From the NCBI RefSeq assembly GCF_042427585.1, contig NZ_JBHMFC010000010.1:62001-126000 (forward strand): a stretch of DNA of 64,000 bases, read 5' to 3'. Shown piece by piece: positions 43,178 through 52,111 of the stretch; the first letter of the stretch is position 1, and each line of letters opens with the position of its first letter. This DNA comes from Pseudalgibacter ostreae (GTDB taxonomy: Bacteria; Bacteroidota; Bacteroidia; Flavobacteriales; Flavobacteriaceae). The notes beneath the pieces were generated by a model that saw nothing but the letters and a program-made list of their open reading frames with translations, was not told the origin of the DNA and ran no database searches. The position numbers and the translations under genes were made by a program.

Positions 43178-44155
43178 TTGAAAATAGTAGAACAAATAAA
43201 ACAACCCATAGCTTATGAAATGGAACTTTTTGAACAAAAGTTTCAACTTTCTATGGCTAGCAAGGTTGCCTTACTCAACAGGATCACACACTACCTTGTA
43301 AACAGAAAAGGGAAGCAAATGCGCCCCATGTTTGTTTTTTTAGTCGCTAAAATGGTTTCCAATGGCGAGGTAAGCGAACGCACATATAGAGGTGCATCGG
43401 TTATCGAGTTGATACATACGGCAACTTTAGTACACGATGACGTAGTAGATGATAGTAATAGACGTCGAGGATTTTTTTCTATAAATGCATTATGGAAGAA
43501 TAAAATAGCCGTTTTAATTGGCGATTATTTACTTTCAAAAGGCTTGCTTTTAAGTATTGATAATAATGATTTTGACTTGCTTAAAATCATCTCTATTGCC
43601 GTTCGAGAAATGAGCGAGGGCGAATTGCTCCAAATTGAGAAAGCTCGAAAATTAGATATTACCGAAGCTATTTACTACGAAATTATCCGACAGAAAACAG
43701 CAACTTTAATTGCGGCTTGCTGTAGTTTGGGGGCGGCCTCTGTAAAACCAGATTCCAAACATGTTGAAACCATGCGTAAATTTGGTGAACTTATAGGAAT
43801 GGCATTTCAAATTAAAGACGATTTGTTCGATTATGGTAATACGCAAATAGGAAAACCAACGGGGATAGATATTAAGGAGCAAAAAATGACATTGCCTTTA
43901 ATATATGTGCTAAACCATGCTTCAAAAAAAGATAAAAACTGGCTTATAAATTCTGTTAAAAACCATAATAAGGATTCTAAACGGGTTAAAGAAGTAATTG
44001 CTTTTGTGAAACAGCATGGGGGCTTGGATTATGCCGTTACAAAAATGAAGGCCTTTCAGTTAGAGGCGCTAGAATTACTTGAAAAATATCCAGAATCAGC
44101 CTATAAAAAATCCTTAGTTCTTATGGTGAATTATGTGATTGATAGAAAAAAATAA
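43178..44155 (+). CDS. Polyprenyl synthetase (octaprenyl-diphosphate synthase type)
   Basis: 325 residues if translation begins at the TTG at 43178 (MKIVEQIKQPIAYEMELFEQKF); the first ATG is 14 codons later. I favour TTG because that N-terminal stretch is what I recall from flavobacterial homologues. Both aspartate-rich motifs are present: HDDVVDDSNRRRG (first) and KDDLFDYGNTQIGKPTG (second). The enzyme extends isoprenyl diphosphate in the cytosol, most likely for the menaquinone side chain. It converges with the minus-strand 44158 gene after two bases. Confidence 0.93.
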   Translation: MKIVEQIKQPIAYEMELFEQKFQLSMASKVALLNRITHYLVNRKGKQMRPMFVFLVAKMVSNGEVSERTYRGASVIELIHTATLVHDDVVDDSNRRRGFFSINALWKNKIAVLIGDYLLSKGLLLSIDNNDFDLLKIISIAVREMSEGELLQIEKARKLDITEAIYYEIIRQKTATLIAACCSLGAASVKPDSKHVETMRKFGELIGMAFQIKDDLFDYGNTQIGKPTGIDIKEQKMTLPLIYVLNHASKKDKNWLINSVKNHNKDSKRVKEVIAFVKQHGGLDYAVTKMKAFQLEALELLEKYPESAYKKSLVLMVNYVIDRKK

Positions 44156-44157
44156 AT

Positions 44158-44640
44158 CTATTTATAAATAATATTCGACTTTTCACAAAAAAGAATGAAT
44201 TTAGATAGCATTTCTAACCAATGCTTTTCTTTAAACTTACAAACTACCTGATTATCTTTGTTATATACAAGGGTGTATTTAAAGCCTAATTGTTTTATAG
44301 TTTTTACCCGAACACCAGAAATTTGAGTGACAACTTTATCTGTGTTTTTATATTTTTCCGTAAACTGATTTATCGCTGACAAAAATTTGAAAGTTTCTTT
44401 TGAATTACCTTTAAAATATTCCACTTCATAAGCACCATTGGCCCAATCATCAAAAAAAAGTTGGTGTCCCCACAAGGAAAAAGAGTCCATTTCGACATCA
44501 TGGCTAGATTCAAGCACTTTCCAATAGGAAAGGTAGGTTTCTGTGCTTTTATCGGAAAAGATGGTTTCAAGCTGATAGGTTTGTGAAAAAGAAAGCATTG
44601 AAATCATGCCCATAGCCATTGTTAGTATCGTTTTTTTCAT
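44158..44640 (-). CDS. Small secreted protein of unknown function
   Basis: 160 residues from the ATG at 44640, chosen because MKKTILTMAMGMISMLSFSQ is a clean signal peptide; a longer frame adds sixteen charged residues. The mature part is a compact mix of Tyr, Phe and Lys (YWKVLESSHDVEMDSFSLWGHQLFFDD, KFLSAINQFTEKYKNTDKVV, GFKYTLVYNKDNQVVCKFKEKHW). I do not recognise a family. It stops two bases from the end of the polyprenyl synthetase gene and lies downstream of the groEL terminator. Confidence 0.6.
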   Translation of the reverse strand: MKKTILTMAMGMISMLSFSQTYQLETIFSDKSTETYLSYWKVLESSHDVEMDSFSLWGHQLFFDDWANGAYEVEYFKGNSKETFKFLSAINQFTEKYKNTDKVVTQISGVRVKTIKQLGFKYTLVYNKDNQVVCKFKEKHWLEMLSKFILFCEKSNIIYK

Positions 44641-44817
44641 CGTATAAAAAGTTTGTAAAGTCTTTTCCTTTGCCTTTTGCCATAACATCTATCAAATATC
44701 ATGCAAAAGGGAGAGGAGAAAGTGCTCTTGTTCTTTTTTTAATTTACTATCATCCATTTTTTTCTTTTTCTTTTTCTGATTTGAAAATTTGACTCAGAAA
44801 TTATTTTTTTATATAAA

Positions 44818-44859
44818 AAAACGTCTTAATTCTAATAACTATTAGAATTAAGACGTTTT
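44818..44859 (-). terminator. groEL terminator, 20-bp perfect stem
   Basis: Two exactly complementary 20-base arms, 44818-44837 and 44840-44859, flank only AC. Read on the minus strand it starts with AAAACGTCTTAATTC and ends in TTTT continuing into TTTATA. It lies 23 bases past the groEL stop. Such a long perfect stem could also form a cruciform. Confidence 0.9.
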
Positions 44860-44881
44860 AACATCTTTTTTTATGTTTTAA

Positions 44882-46510
44882 TTACATCATGCCTGGCATG
44901 CCTCCGCCCATTTGTCCTGGACCAGAAGATTCCTCTTTAATATCAATTAAAGCACACTCCGTAGTTAATATCATGCCCGCAACAGATGCAGCATTTTCTA
45001 AAGCGATACGGGTTACTTTCTTAGGATCGATAATACCAGCTTCCAACATATCTACATAGGTTTCAGTTTTAGCATCGTATCCGAAAGCGCCTTTACCTTC
45101 CATAACTTTAGAAACGACCACACTACCTTCGCCACCTGCATTTTCTACAATGGTTCGCAATGGTGCTTCCACAGCACGTGCTACAATTTGAATACCTGTA
45201 ACTTCATCAAGGTTTGCTGTAGTGATTTTCTCTAAAACAGATTTTGCTCTTACTAAAGCGACACCACCACCTGCTACAATACCTTCTTCAACGGCAGCTC
45301 TTGTTGCATGAAGTGCATCATCTACACGGTCTTTTTTCTCTTTCATTTCAACCTCACTGGCAGCGCCTACATAAAGTACAGCAACACCTCCAGCTAATTT
45401 AGCTAAACGCTCTTGAAGCTTTTCTTTATCGTAATCACTTGTAGTGGTTTCAATTTGAGCTTTAATTTGGTTTATTCTAGATTTAATGCTTTCTGCATCT
45501 CCAGATCCATTTACAATAGTCGTATTATCTTTATCTACAGTTACGGTTTCAGCTGTTCCTAACATAGATAAATCGGCATTTTCTAAAGTAAAGCCTCTTT
45601 CTTCAGAAATTACAGTTCCTCCTGTTAAAATAGCGATATCCTCAAGCATTGCTTTACGTCTGTCTCCAAAGCCTGGCGCTTTAACCGCTGCAATTTTAAG
45701 ACCACCACGTAGTTTGTTTACTACCAATGTAGCTAAGGCTTGGCCATCTACATCTTCTGCAATAATTAATAACGGACGACCAGATTGTGCTACTGGCTCT
45801 AATATTGGAAGAATCTCTTGTAAGTTTGAAATCTTTTTGTCAAACAATAAAATGTAAGGGTTCTCAAGATCGGCAATCATTTTATCCGAATCCGTTACAA
45901 AGTATGGTGATAAATATCCGCGGTCAAACTGCATTCCTTCTACAACATCCACATAGGTTTCCATACCTTTTGCTTCTTCAACAGTAATAACACCTTCTTT
46001 TCCAACTTTACCAAAAGCCGTTGCAATCAATTCGCCAATAGTATCATCATTATTTGCCGAAATAGAGGCTACCTGCTTAATCATTTCAGATGAATTCCCT
46101 ACTTTTTTTGCTTGTTTTTCAAGGTCTTCTGTAATAGCGGCAACGGCTTTATCTATACCACGTTTTAAATCCATAGGATTTGCTCCAGCGGCAACGTTTT
46201 TTAAACCTTCTTTCACAATAGCTTGTGCCAAAACAGTAGCGGTAGTGGTACCATCACCTGCTAAATCGTTGGTTTTAGAGGCTACCTCTTTCACCATTTG
46301 TGCTCCCATATTTTCATGCGGGTCGGCCAATTCAATCTCTTTTGCAACCGTTACCCCGTCTTTTGTGACTTGTGGTGCTCCAAATGATTTACCTATTATA
46401 ACATTTCTGCCTTTAGGGCCTAATGTTATTTTTACAGCATTAGCTAATGCATCCACACCACGTTTAATTCCGTCGCGTGCTTCAATATCAAATTTTATAT
46501 CTTTTGCCAT
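44882..46510 (-). CDS. groL: 60 kDa chaperonin GroEL
   Basis: 542 residues, normal length. ATP-binding LGPKGRNVIIG, catalytic AGDGTTTATVLAQ, KAPGFGDRRKAMLEDIAILTGG, VEEGIVAGGGVALVRA and the flexible GGM-rich tail GPGQMGGGMPGMM are present. With GroES it forms the folding chamber of the cytosol. It follows groES by about 140 bases on the same strand and ends at a strong terminator. I found no CIRCE element upstream of groES, so heat control must act another way. Confidence 0.98.
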   Translation of the reverse strand: MAKDIKFDIEARDGIKRGVDALANAVKITLGPKGRNVIIGKSFGAPQVTKDGVTVAKEIELADPHENMGAQMVKEVASKTNDLAGDGTTTATVLAQAIVKEGLKNVAAGANPMDLKRGIDKAVAAITEDLEKQAKKVGNSSEMIKQVASISANNDDTIGELIATAFGKVGKEGVITVEEAKGMETYVDVVEGMQFDRGYLSPYFVTDSDKMIADLENPYILLFDKKISNLQEILPILEPVAQSGRPLLIIAEDVDGQALATLVVNKLRGGLKIAAVKAPGFGDRRKAMLEDIAILTGGTVISEERGFTLENADLSMLGTAETVTVDKDNTTIVNGSGDAESIKSRINQIKAQIETTTSDYDKEKLQERLAKLAGGVAVLYVGAASEVEMKEKKDRVDDALHATRAAVEEGIVAGGGVALVRAKSVLEKITTANLDEVTGIQIVARAVEAPLRTIVENAGGEGSVVVSKVMEGKGAFGYDAKTETYVDMLEAGIIDPKKVTRIALENAASVAGMILTTECALIDIKEESSGPGQMGGGMPGMM

Positions 46511-46651
46511 ATTATATGTTTTTTTGTCATTCCATTAAATCCCTCATTGATATGGGGAGGAAATCTGTTGTTTACGTATTAATTAATGTTTTTTTCTAGA
46601 TATCCCTAACTAGACCTGTCTTGTTAGGATGAAGGAATTGAAAACGAGCGG

Positions 46652-46927
46652 TTAAACTATTGCAAGGATATCGCTCTCTCTCATGATTAAGTAATCTTTA
46701 CCTTCTAATTTAAGTTCTGTTCCTGCATATTTACCATACAAAACAGCGTCACCAACCTTAACGGTAATAGGATCCTCTTTTGTACCTGTTCCAACAGCGA
46801 TAACGGTCCCTCTTTGCGGTTTTTCTTTTGCATTGTCAGGAATGATAATTCCAGAAGCCGTTTTAGTTTCGGCCTGAGATGGTTCAATAAGAACTCGGTC
46901 TGCTAGTGGTTTAATGTTTAACCCCAT
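46652..46927 (-). CDS. groS: 10 kDa co-chaperonin GroES
   Basis: 91 residues from the ATG at 46927 (MGLNIKPLADRVLIEPSQAETKTASGIIIPDNAKEKPQRG), the family's usual start; an upstream in-frame start adds twenty unrelated residues. The mobile loop (SGIIIPDNAKEKPQRG) and GDAVLYGKYAGTEL are visible. It caps the GroEL ring. First gene of the groESL operon. Confidence 0.97.
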   Translation of the reverse strand: MGLNIKPLADRVLIEPSQAETKTASGIIIPDNAKEKPQRGTVIAVGTGTKEDPITVKVGDAVLYGKYAGTELKLEGKDYLIMRESDILAIV

Positions 46928-47045
46928 TGTTATATGATTTTTTAAGTTAATTAATTTTATAACGTTTAATTTCATTCTTAAACGCATAAGCTGATATTCG
47001 AAAATTGTGCCAATAGTGGATTGCTGACAAACTTGCAGTAATTAC

Positions 47046-47086
47046 AAAAAAAAATGCCAACTATTTAATAGTTGGCATTTTTTTGT
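47046..47086 (-). terminator. secG terminator
   Basis: ATGCCAACTATT pairs with AATAGTTGGCAT around a single base, flanked by runs of A and T on both sides (47046-47086). It lies just past the secG stop at 47105 on the minus strand and upstream of groES, insulating the two units. It could work in both directions. Confidence 0.88.
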
Positions 47087-47104
47087 TTTTATAAGGGTGT
47101 TCCA

Positions 47105-47473
47105 TTATTCCGGAACCGATTCTGCTTCAGGAGCATCATTAGTGATGGGCTGTGCCGATGGCGCAGTAGGTATTGTTGGCAACGGTTGTGTGGTGGTTGC
47201 ATTAGGATCCAATGCTTTAGAATCTGTAGTTGCTCCACCTTTATTAATGGCGACATTAGATAATAAAATCAAGGCCAGCATAACGGTTGCCAGTGTCCAG
47301 GTACTTTTGTCTAGAAAATCTGTGGTTTTCTTTACACCTCCTAATTGTTGTGTGCCACCGCCACCGAATGAAGATGACAATCCGCCACCTTTTGGATTTT
47401 GCACCATGATTACTACGATCAGCAAAAATGCTACGACTACGATTAAGGCTAAAAATATTGTAAACGTACTCAT
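47105..47473 (-). CDS. secG: Protein translocase subunit SecG
   Basis: 122 residues. Two membrane helices (MSTFTIFLALIVVVAFLLIVVIMVQNPKGGG and STWTLATVMLALILLSNVAI) enclose the SecG loop GGGLSSSFGGGG. A Pro/Thr-rich C-terminal tail after residue 80 is longer than in E. coli. SecG assists SecYE in inner-membrane export. Its ATG overlaps the stop of the upstream gene by one base, giving translational coupling. Confidence 0.93.
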   Translation of the reverse strand: MSTFTIFLALIVVVAFLLIVVIMVQNPKGGGLSSSFGGGGTQQLGGVKKTTDFLDKSTWTLATVMLALILLSNVAINKGGATTDSKALDPNATTTQPLPTIPTAPSAQPITNDAPEAESVPE

Positions 47474-48432
47474 TATGATTTGTTATTTTGTTCTTGTAAA
47501 AGTTCTACTGCTTTAATTTGGATTGCAAAGAAACTACTTTTTTCTGGATATTTCAAACTTAAAATCTTATAAGATTGAATTGCTTTTTTATAATTTTTTT
47601 GCTCAACATAAATGCGGGCCAGCGTTTCCGTCATTAAAGTTTCAGGTTCTATCATGCGGTCTTTGGCTATGTTCCCACTAGGGACATAGGTTTTGACAGA
47701 GGGTATTTTGGGGTTTTTAGAAATAAACTTGTCAATCAATTTAAATTTTTTTTCACGTTCTAAAGCATCAGGGGATGAGTTTTTGGGCGCAATGTCTTCT
47801 GTTTTTTCTGTTTTAACAGGAATGTCTTTTGGGGCTTCTCGATGTATGGGTTCGAAGCGTGTTAATTTTAACCATTCGTTAAAGGAGTGGTTTTCTTTTT
47901 TGTTAAACTCTAGAGGTTGGCCTATTTTTAAAATGGCTTCAGCATCTAATAATTCCTGTTTTGGAAGGGAGGTAGGGCTTTCAGGAGTTTTAAGATTGTC
48001 TAAAGAGGGATTGTTAAGAGGAGTTTTAGGCTGAAATAGTGCAGGGTTAAAAACGCTATTAGCATCTTCTACCTGTTGGTTTAGAATATAATCGAGAGCA
48101 ATGCTTTTGTCTACCGAAATGTCTTTTGCAACCACGGGAATGTCTAGAAGTTGTGACTTATGTCTCTTTATGAATTTTGATATTTCATTCTGAGTGAAAG
48201 CTTCCGATGTAATAAAATCGAATAAAATACTTCTGTCTGTGGTATAGCTCGCGGTTATTTTTAGCTCTTGATTATAATTTGGACTTTCTTGATTTTTTAA
48301 ACCTTTAAGATAAAGCGCGCGTGCCGCTTGAAAATAAGGGTATCGATCAATAATTGATTTTACATCACGGGTTTGTTGCGGCGTTACCGTTTGCGGGTGT
48401 TGGAGTATGTATGTGAAATCGGTGCTGTTCAT
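47473..48432 (-). CDS. Uncharacterized protein with C-terminal TPR-like repeat
   Basis: 319 residues from the ATG at 48432; a TTG four codons upstream is less likely. N-terminal MNSTDFTYILQHPQTVTPQQTRDVKSIIDRYPYFQAARALYLKGLK looks alpha-helical, the centre (about 115-240) is Pro/Lys-rich and disordered, and the end (ETLARIYVEQKNYKKAIQSYKILSLKYPEKSSFFAIQIK) is a tetratricopeptide-like pair of helices. No signal peptide or membrane segment. A conserved neighbour of secG and the LptE-like gene in this group as I recall, but without known function; perhaps a scaffold. Confidence 0.7.
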   Translation of the reverse strand: MNSTDFTYILQHPQTVTPQQTRDVKSIIDRYPYFQAARALYLKGLKNQESPNYNQELKITASYTTDRSILFDFITSEAFTQNEISKFIKRHKSQLLDIPVVAKDISVDKSIALDYILNQQVEDANSVFNPALFQPKTPLNNPSLDNLKTPESPTSLPKQELLDAEAILKIGQPLEFNKKENHSFNEWLKLTRFEPIHREAPKDIPVKTEKTEDIAPKNSSPDALEREKKFKLIDKFISKNPKIPSVKTYVPSGNIAKDRMIEPETLMTETLARIYVEQKNYKKAIQSYKILSLKYPEKSSFFAIQIKAVELLQEQNNKS

Positions 48433-48533
48433 TGGCTCAGCCAAATTTAGTAATTTTTAAAAATTAATTTATTTATGCTCATAAAGGATCTCTTAACGTT
48501 CGAAACCAGGACTTTATAATATCTGAAATAGCA

Positions 48534-49040
48534 CTACCATTTGGCCAGTGTGGCATTAAAAACATCTTGTGTAATACGTTCGAAAATTTCTTCAATGGCC
48601 GTGGTTTTTTGACTTCCAATAAGCTGTGCGCTTCCAGGATAGTCATAGAAGAACGAAAAAGTTTGTTCTAAATCATCCTCCACTTTCTTTCTATTAAAAA
48701 AGCGTACCCTCACCGAAATGGTTAGTCTGTTTTGTGCCGCAGTACTTTGTGCCGTGGCAGTGGTTGGGGAAATGCGGTATTCCGTAATTTCTCCTTCGTA
48801 AATTAAATCGCCACCAGAATTTACGTTGCTTAAATTGGTTTGATTTTCTAGCAATTGAATGAGTGTGTTTTGAAAATCTCTTTCAATGCCGGGTTCAATA
48901 AGAAGCGCAACATTTTCAAAGCGGTTCACTTGAAAGGTTTTGGTGCCAGGAGGAATAGATGCCCCTGTAAACGAATAAAAGCCGCAACCCGTAAGGGTTA
49001 TACTAGCAAAAAAAAGAAGAAAGTATGAGGTGTATTTCAT
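48534..49040 (-). CDS. LptE-like LPS-assembly lipoprotein
   Basis: 168 residues with lipobox SITLTGC followed by GFYSFTGASIPPGTKTFQVNRFENVA, the typical start of Bacteroidota LptE. The body shows DFQNTLIQLLENQTNL and SVRVRFFNRKKVEDDLEQTFSFFYDYPG. LptE plugs the LptD barrel that places lipopolysaccharide in the outer leaflet. It lies 54 bases after the sigma-54-type activator gene on the same strand. Family call is good; function is inferred from homologues. Confidence 0.85.
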   Translation of the reverse strand: MKYTSYFLLFFASITLTGCGFYSFTGASIPPGTKTFQVNRFENVALLIEPGIERDFQNTLIQLLENQTNLSNVNSGGDLIYEGEITEYRISPTTATAQSTAAQNRLTISVRVRFFNRKKVEDDLEQTFSFFYDYPGSAQLIGSQKTTAIEEIFERITQDVFNATLAKW

Positions 49041-49094
49041 GGATTATAGAGCTGTTGCCTTTACAAGAATGACAAAGGGTTATTTCTTTTAAGA

Positions 49095-50363
49095 TTATAA
49101 ATCGTATTGTTTTATTTTTCTATATAAGGTGCGTTCACTAATTCCCAGTTCAGCAGCAGCTAATTTACGCTTTCCATTGTGGCGCTCAAGGGATTTTTTT
49201 ATCAGTTCCAGTTCTTTATCGTGTAAAGACAAGGTTTCTTCTTCTTGAATCTCTTCTGCAAAATGATATTTATCGCTTTTATTTAACGATTCAGAATGGT
49301 CTATTTTGTGCTCTGGAATTGATAATAGTTCCGATTCTTCAGTGGTTTCTTCATATTCGGCATCATCTTCATCAGAACTTCCATAAATTTTTTGAATTAG
49401 GCTTTCATTCTTTTTTTCAACCTCTTTGGCATTTCCGTTTTTCATCAGTTCCAATGTGAGCTTTTTTAAATCGTTTAAATCACTTTTCATATCAAAAAGG
49501 ACTTTATACAAAATCTCACGTTCGCTGCTAAAATCACTTTCCGCTTTGGATGTTTTTATAACAGCAGGTAAATTGGTTTTTGAATTTGGTAAATAACTTT
49601 GAAGGGTTTCGGCCGTTATGGTCCTGTTTTGTTCTAGTACAGATAATTGCTCTGCTATATTGCGTAATTGCCTCACATTACCTGCCCATCGATGTTTTAA
49701 AAGTACCTGTACGGCTTGGTCTGTTAATTTAATGGTAGGCATTTTGTACTTAAGCGCAAAATCACTTGCAAACTTCCTAAACAGCAAGTGAATGTCTTCT
49801 TGGCGGTCGCGTAAAGGGGGTAAGTGGATGTCTACAGTGCTTAATCTGTAAAACAAGTCTTCACGAAATTTTTCTTTTTGAATGGCTTCAAACATGTTTA
49901 CGTTTGTAGCGGCTACAATACGAACATTTGTTTTTTGTACTTTACTGGATCCTACTTTTAAAAACTCGCCGTTTTCAAGAACACGCAATAAGCGCACTTG
50001 TGTGGTTAATGGCAGCTCTCCCACTTCATCTAAAAAAATGGTGCCTCCATCGGCTACCTCAAAATACCCTTCACGGGTTTGTGTAGCTCCTGTAAAGGAT
50101 CCTTTTTCATGACCAAATAGCTCACTATCAATCGTGCCCTCAGGAATGGCACCACAGTTTACGGCAATATATTTATTGTGTTTTCTGTGGGATAGTTGGT
50201 GTATTATTTTAGGAATACTTTCTTTACCAACACCACTTTCGCCTGTAACCAACACCGAAATATCGGTAGGGGATACTTGAATGGCTTTTTCTATGGCACG
50301 GTTTAGAGCGGCGTTATTACCTATAATACCAAATCGTTGTTTTATTGCTTGAACTGATTCCAT
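49095..50363 (-). CDS. Sigma-54-type AAA+ activator without receiver domain
   Basis: 422 residues. The AAA+ domain starts almost at the N-terminus: FGIIGNNAALNRAIEKA, Walker A VTGESGVGKES, the sigma-54-contacting loop as GSFTGA, Walker B GGTIFLDEVGELP, REDLFYRL and GNVRQLRNIAEQLSVLEQ. A Glu-rich linker (about 310-370) leads to a Fis-type helix-turn-helix (HNGKRKLAAAELGISERTLYRKIKQYDL). No receiver, PAS or GAF domain is present, so control must come from the level of the protein or a partner. It lies between miaB and the LptE-like gene. I found no -24/-12 promoter in the window. Confidence 0.92.
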   Translation of the reverse strand: MESVQAIKQRFGIIGNNAALNRAIEKAIQVSPTDISVLVTGESGVGKESIPKIIHQLSHRKHNKYIAVNCGAIPEGTIDSELFGHEKGSFTGATQTREGYFEVADGGTIFLDEVGELPLTTQVRLLRVLENGEFLKVGSSKVQKTNVRIVAATNVNMFEAIQKEKFREDLFYRLSTVDIHLPPLRDRQEDIHLLFRKFASDFALKYKMPTIKLTDQAVQVLLKHRWAGNVRQLRNIAEQLSVLEQNRTITAETLQSYLPNSKTNLPAVIKTSKAESDFSSEREILYKVLFDMKSDLNDLKKLTLELMKNGNAKEVEKKNESLIQKIYGSSDEDDAEYEETTEESELLSIPEHKIDHSESLNKSDKYHFAEEIQEEETLSLHDKELELIKKSLERHNGKRKLAAAELGISERTLYRKIKQYDL

Positions 50364-50389
50364 TTATTTATAAGATTCAAAAACCAAAA

Positions 50390-50466
50390 CCCATAGAGTC
50401 CAGGCTTTATTTTTTTTAGAAAGCGCCATAAACCGGATATTTAATATATCGGACTTTGGTTATGGG
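50390..50466 (-). terminator. Probable miaB terminator, branched
   Basis: CCCATA and AGTCC (within 50390-50401) pair with GGACT and TATGGG (within 50451-50466), enclosing a smaller hairpin CCGGATAT/ATATCGG around 50433-50452. On the minus strand the structure is followed by TTTTGGTTTTTG. It sits between miaB and the sigma-54-type gene. Confidence 0.55.
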
Positions 50467-50476
50467 CTCTGCTTTT

Positions 50477-51925
50477 TTAATTATTCTCACTTAAACCAAT
50501 AGCTTCACCAATAAGGGTGGCACTTGTGCAGCTGGTTATTTTTACATGAACAAAGTCTCCAACCTTATAATGCTCTTTTGGAAAAACGGTCACCACGTTT
50601 TGTGAAGATCGACCAGACCACTCCGCATCAGATTTTTTAGATGCTTTTTCTACCAAAACTTCTACAACGGTGTTTAAAAAGGCTTTGGTTCTAATTTCAC
50701 TATGTGCTCTTTGTAAATCTACAATATCTTGTAAGCGTCTTTTTTTAATAGCTTCGGGTACATCATCTATCATCTTGCGTTCAGCCAAAGTGCCCGGGCG
50801 CTCCGAATAGGTATACATATATCCAAAATGATATTTTACGTAATTCATTAACGATATCGTATCTTGAAAATCGGCTTCAGTTTCAGAAGGGAAGCCTACG
50901 ATCATATCTTGGCTTATGGTACAATCTGGAATAATTTGACGAATATTATCAATAAGTGCCATATATTCTTCACGCGTGTGTAAGCGATTCATCTCTTTTA
51001 AAATACGATTGCTGCCACTTTGAACGGGTAAATGGATATGATTACAAATGTTTTGATATTTCGCCATGGTTTCGATAACATCCATCGTGAGGTCTTGTGG
51101 ATTGGATGTTGAAAATCGAATGCGCATTTTAGGCTGTGCCTTGGCGCAAAGCTCCAATAAATCAGCAAAATTTACAGCAGTTGCTTTTTGGATAGCACTG
51201 GCAGCTTCAAAATCTTTTTTAAGGCCGCCGCCATACCAAAGATAACTGTCTACGTTTTGCCCTAATAATGTTATTTCTTTATAGCCTTTATTCCACAAAT
51301 CACGAATCTCCTCTAAGATACTTTGTGGCTCTCGGCTACGTTCACGACCACGAGTAAAAGGCACCACGCAAAACGTGCACATGTTATCGCAGCCACGGGT
51401 AATAGATACTAGCGCTGTAACACCGTTCGTGTTTAAACGTACAGGCGATATGTCGCCATAGGTTTCGTCTTTAGAAAGAATAACGTTAATGGCATCTCTT
51501 CCTTCTTCAACTTCGGCTAAAAGATTTGGTAGGTCTTTGTAGGCGTCTGGGCCAACGACCAAATCGACGATTTTCTCTTCTTCAAGGAACTTTGTTTTCA
51601 AACGTTCTGCCATACAGCCTAAAACCCCAACTTTCATATTGGGATTGTGCGTTTTTTTTACGGCATTATATTTCTCTAAGCGCTTGCGTATGGTTTGTTC
51701 GGCTTTATCTCTAATAGAACAGGTGTTTACTAAAACTAAATCGGCATCTTCCAGATTTTGTGTGGTGTTATAGCCTTGGTTTGCCATAATAGAAGCTACA
51801 ATTTCGCTATCACTAAAATTCATAGCACAACCATAACTTTCAATAAAAAGTTTGCGTTGGTTATCTTTTTTTTGTTCTAAAACCAATGATTCACCTTGTT
51901 TGTTCTCGTCTATAACGTTCTCCAT
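50477..51925 (-). CDS. miaB: tRNA-2-methylthio-N6-dimethylallyladenosine synthase MiaB
   Basis: 482 residues. Three N-terminal cluster cysteines (SYGCAMNFSDSE, VNTCSIRDKAEQ, LGCMAERL) and the radical-SAM triad CDNMCTFC followed by VVPFTRGRERSR define an MTTase; a C-terminal TRAM domain (VVEVLVEKASKKSDAEWSGRSSQN) follows. MiaB adds the 2-methylthio group at tRNA A37. Length and the first ~20 polar residues suit flavobacterial MiaB. It has a consensus promoter at 51996-52028. Confidence 0.96.
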   Translation of the reverse strand: MENVIDENKQGESLVLEQKKDNQRKLFIESYGCAMNFSDSEIVASIMANQGYNTTQNLEDADLVLVNTCSIRDKAEQTIRKRLEKYNAVKKTHNPNMKVGVLGCMAERLKTKFLEEEKIVDLVVGPDAYKDLPNLLAEVEEGRDAINVILSKDETYGDISPVRLNTNGVTALVSITRGCDNMCTFCVVPFTRGRERSREPQSILEEIRDLWNKGYKEITLLGQNVDSYLWYGGGLKKDFEAASAIQKATAVNFADLLELCAKAQPKMRIRFSTSNPQDLTMDVIETMAKYQNICNHIHLPVQSGSNRILKEMNRLHTREEYMALIDNIRQIIPDCTISQDMIVGFPSETEADFQDTISLMNYVKYHFGYMYTYSERPGTLAERKMIDDVPEAIKKRRLQDIVDLQRAHSEIRTKAFLNTVVEVLVEKASKKSDAEWSGRSSQNVVTVFPKEHYKVGDFVHVKITSCTSATLIGEAIGLSENN

Positions 51926-51995
51926 AATATAGGGTCCTAATAATTCAATGGACTTTATTTTTTATTTTCTTTGCCTCCCTTACAGCAGGCCGCTG

Positions 51996-52028
51996 CAAAG
52001 GTACAATTTATTTGTGATTTGTGACAAA
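51996..52028 (-). promoter_or_regulatory. miaB promoter with overlapping TGACA-AAG-TGTCA palindrome
   Basis: Read leftward, TTTG (52028-52025), 21 bases, then TACCTTTG (52003-51996), an exact consensus. The -33 element lies inside the inverted repeat TGACA-AAG-TGTCA at 52022-52034, a possible operator in the region divergent to the 52112 gene. Confidence 0.68.
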
Positions 52029-52111
52029 GTGTCATAAATGAAAAAACAATAAATTTGGGATATATCGGCAGAAGTATTTTCTTTGAACTTATTTTAACCT
52101 AACATCTCTTT

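Noticed and set aside
45486..45857. Plus-strand frame opposite groEL
   Set aside because: Shadow of a strongly conserved gene; composition reflects the complementary strand only.
46928..47045. CIRCE operator before groES
   Set aside because: No TTAGCACTC-N9-GAGTGCTAA-like inverted repeat is visible there.
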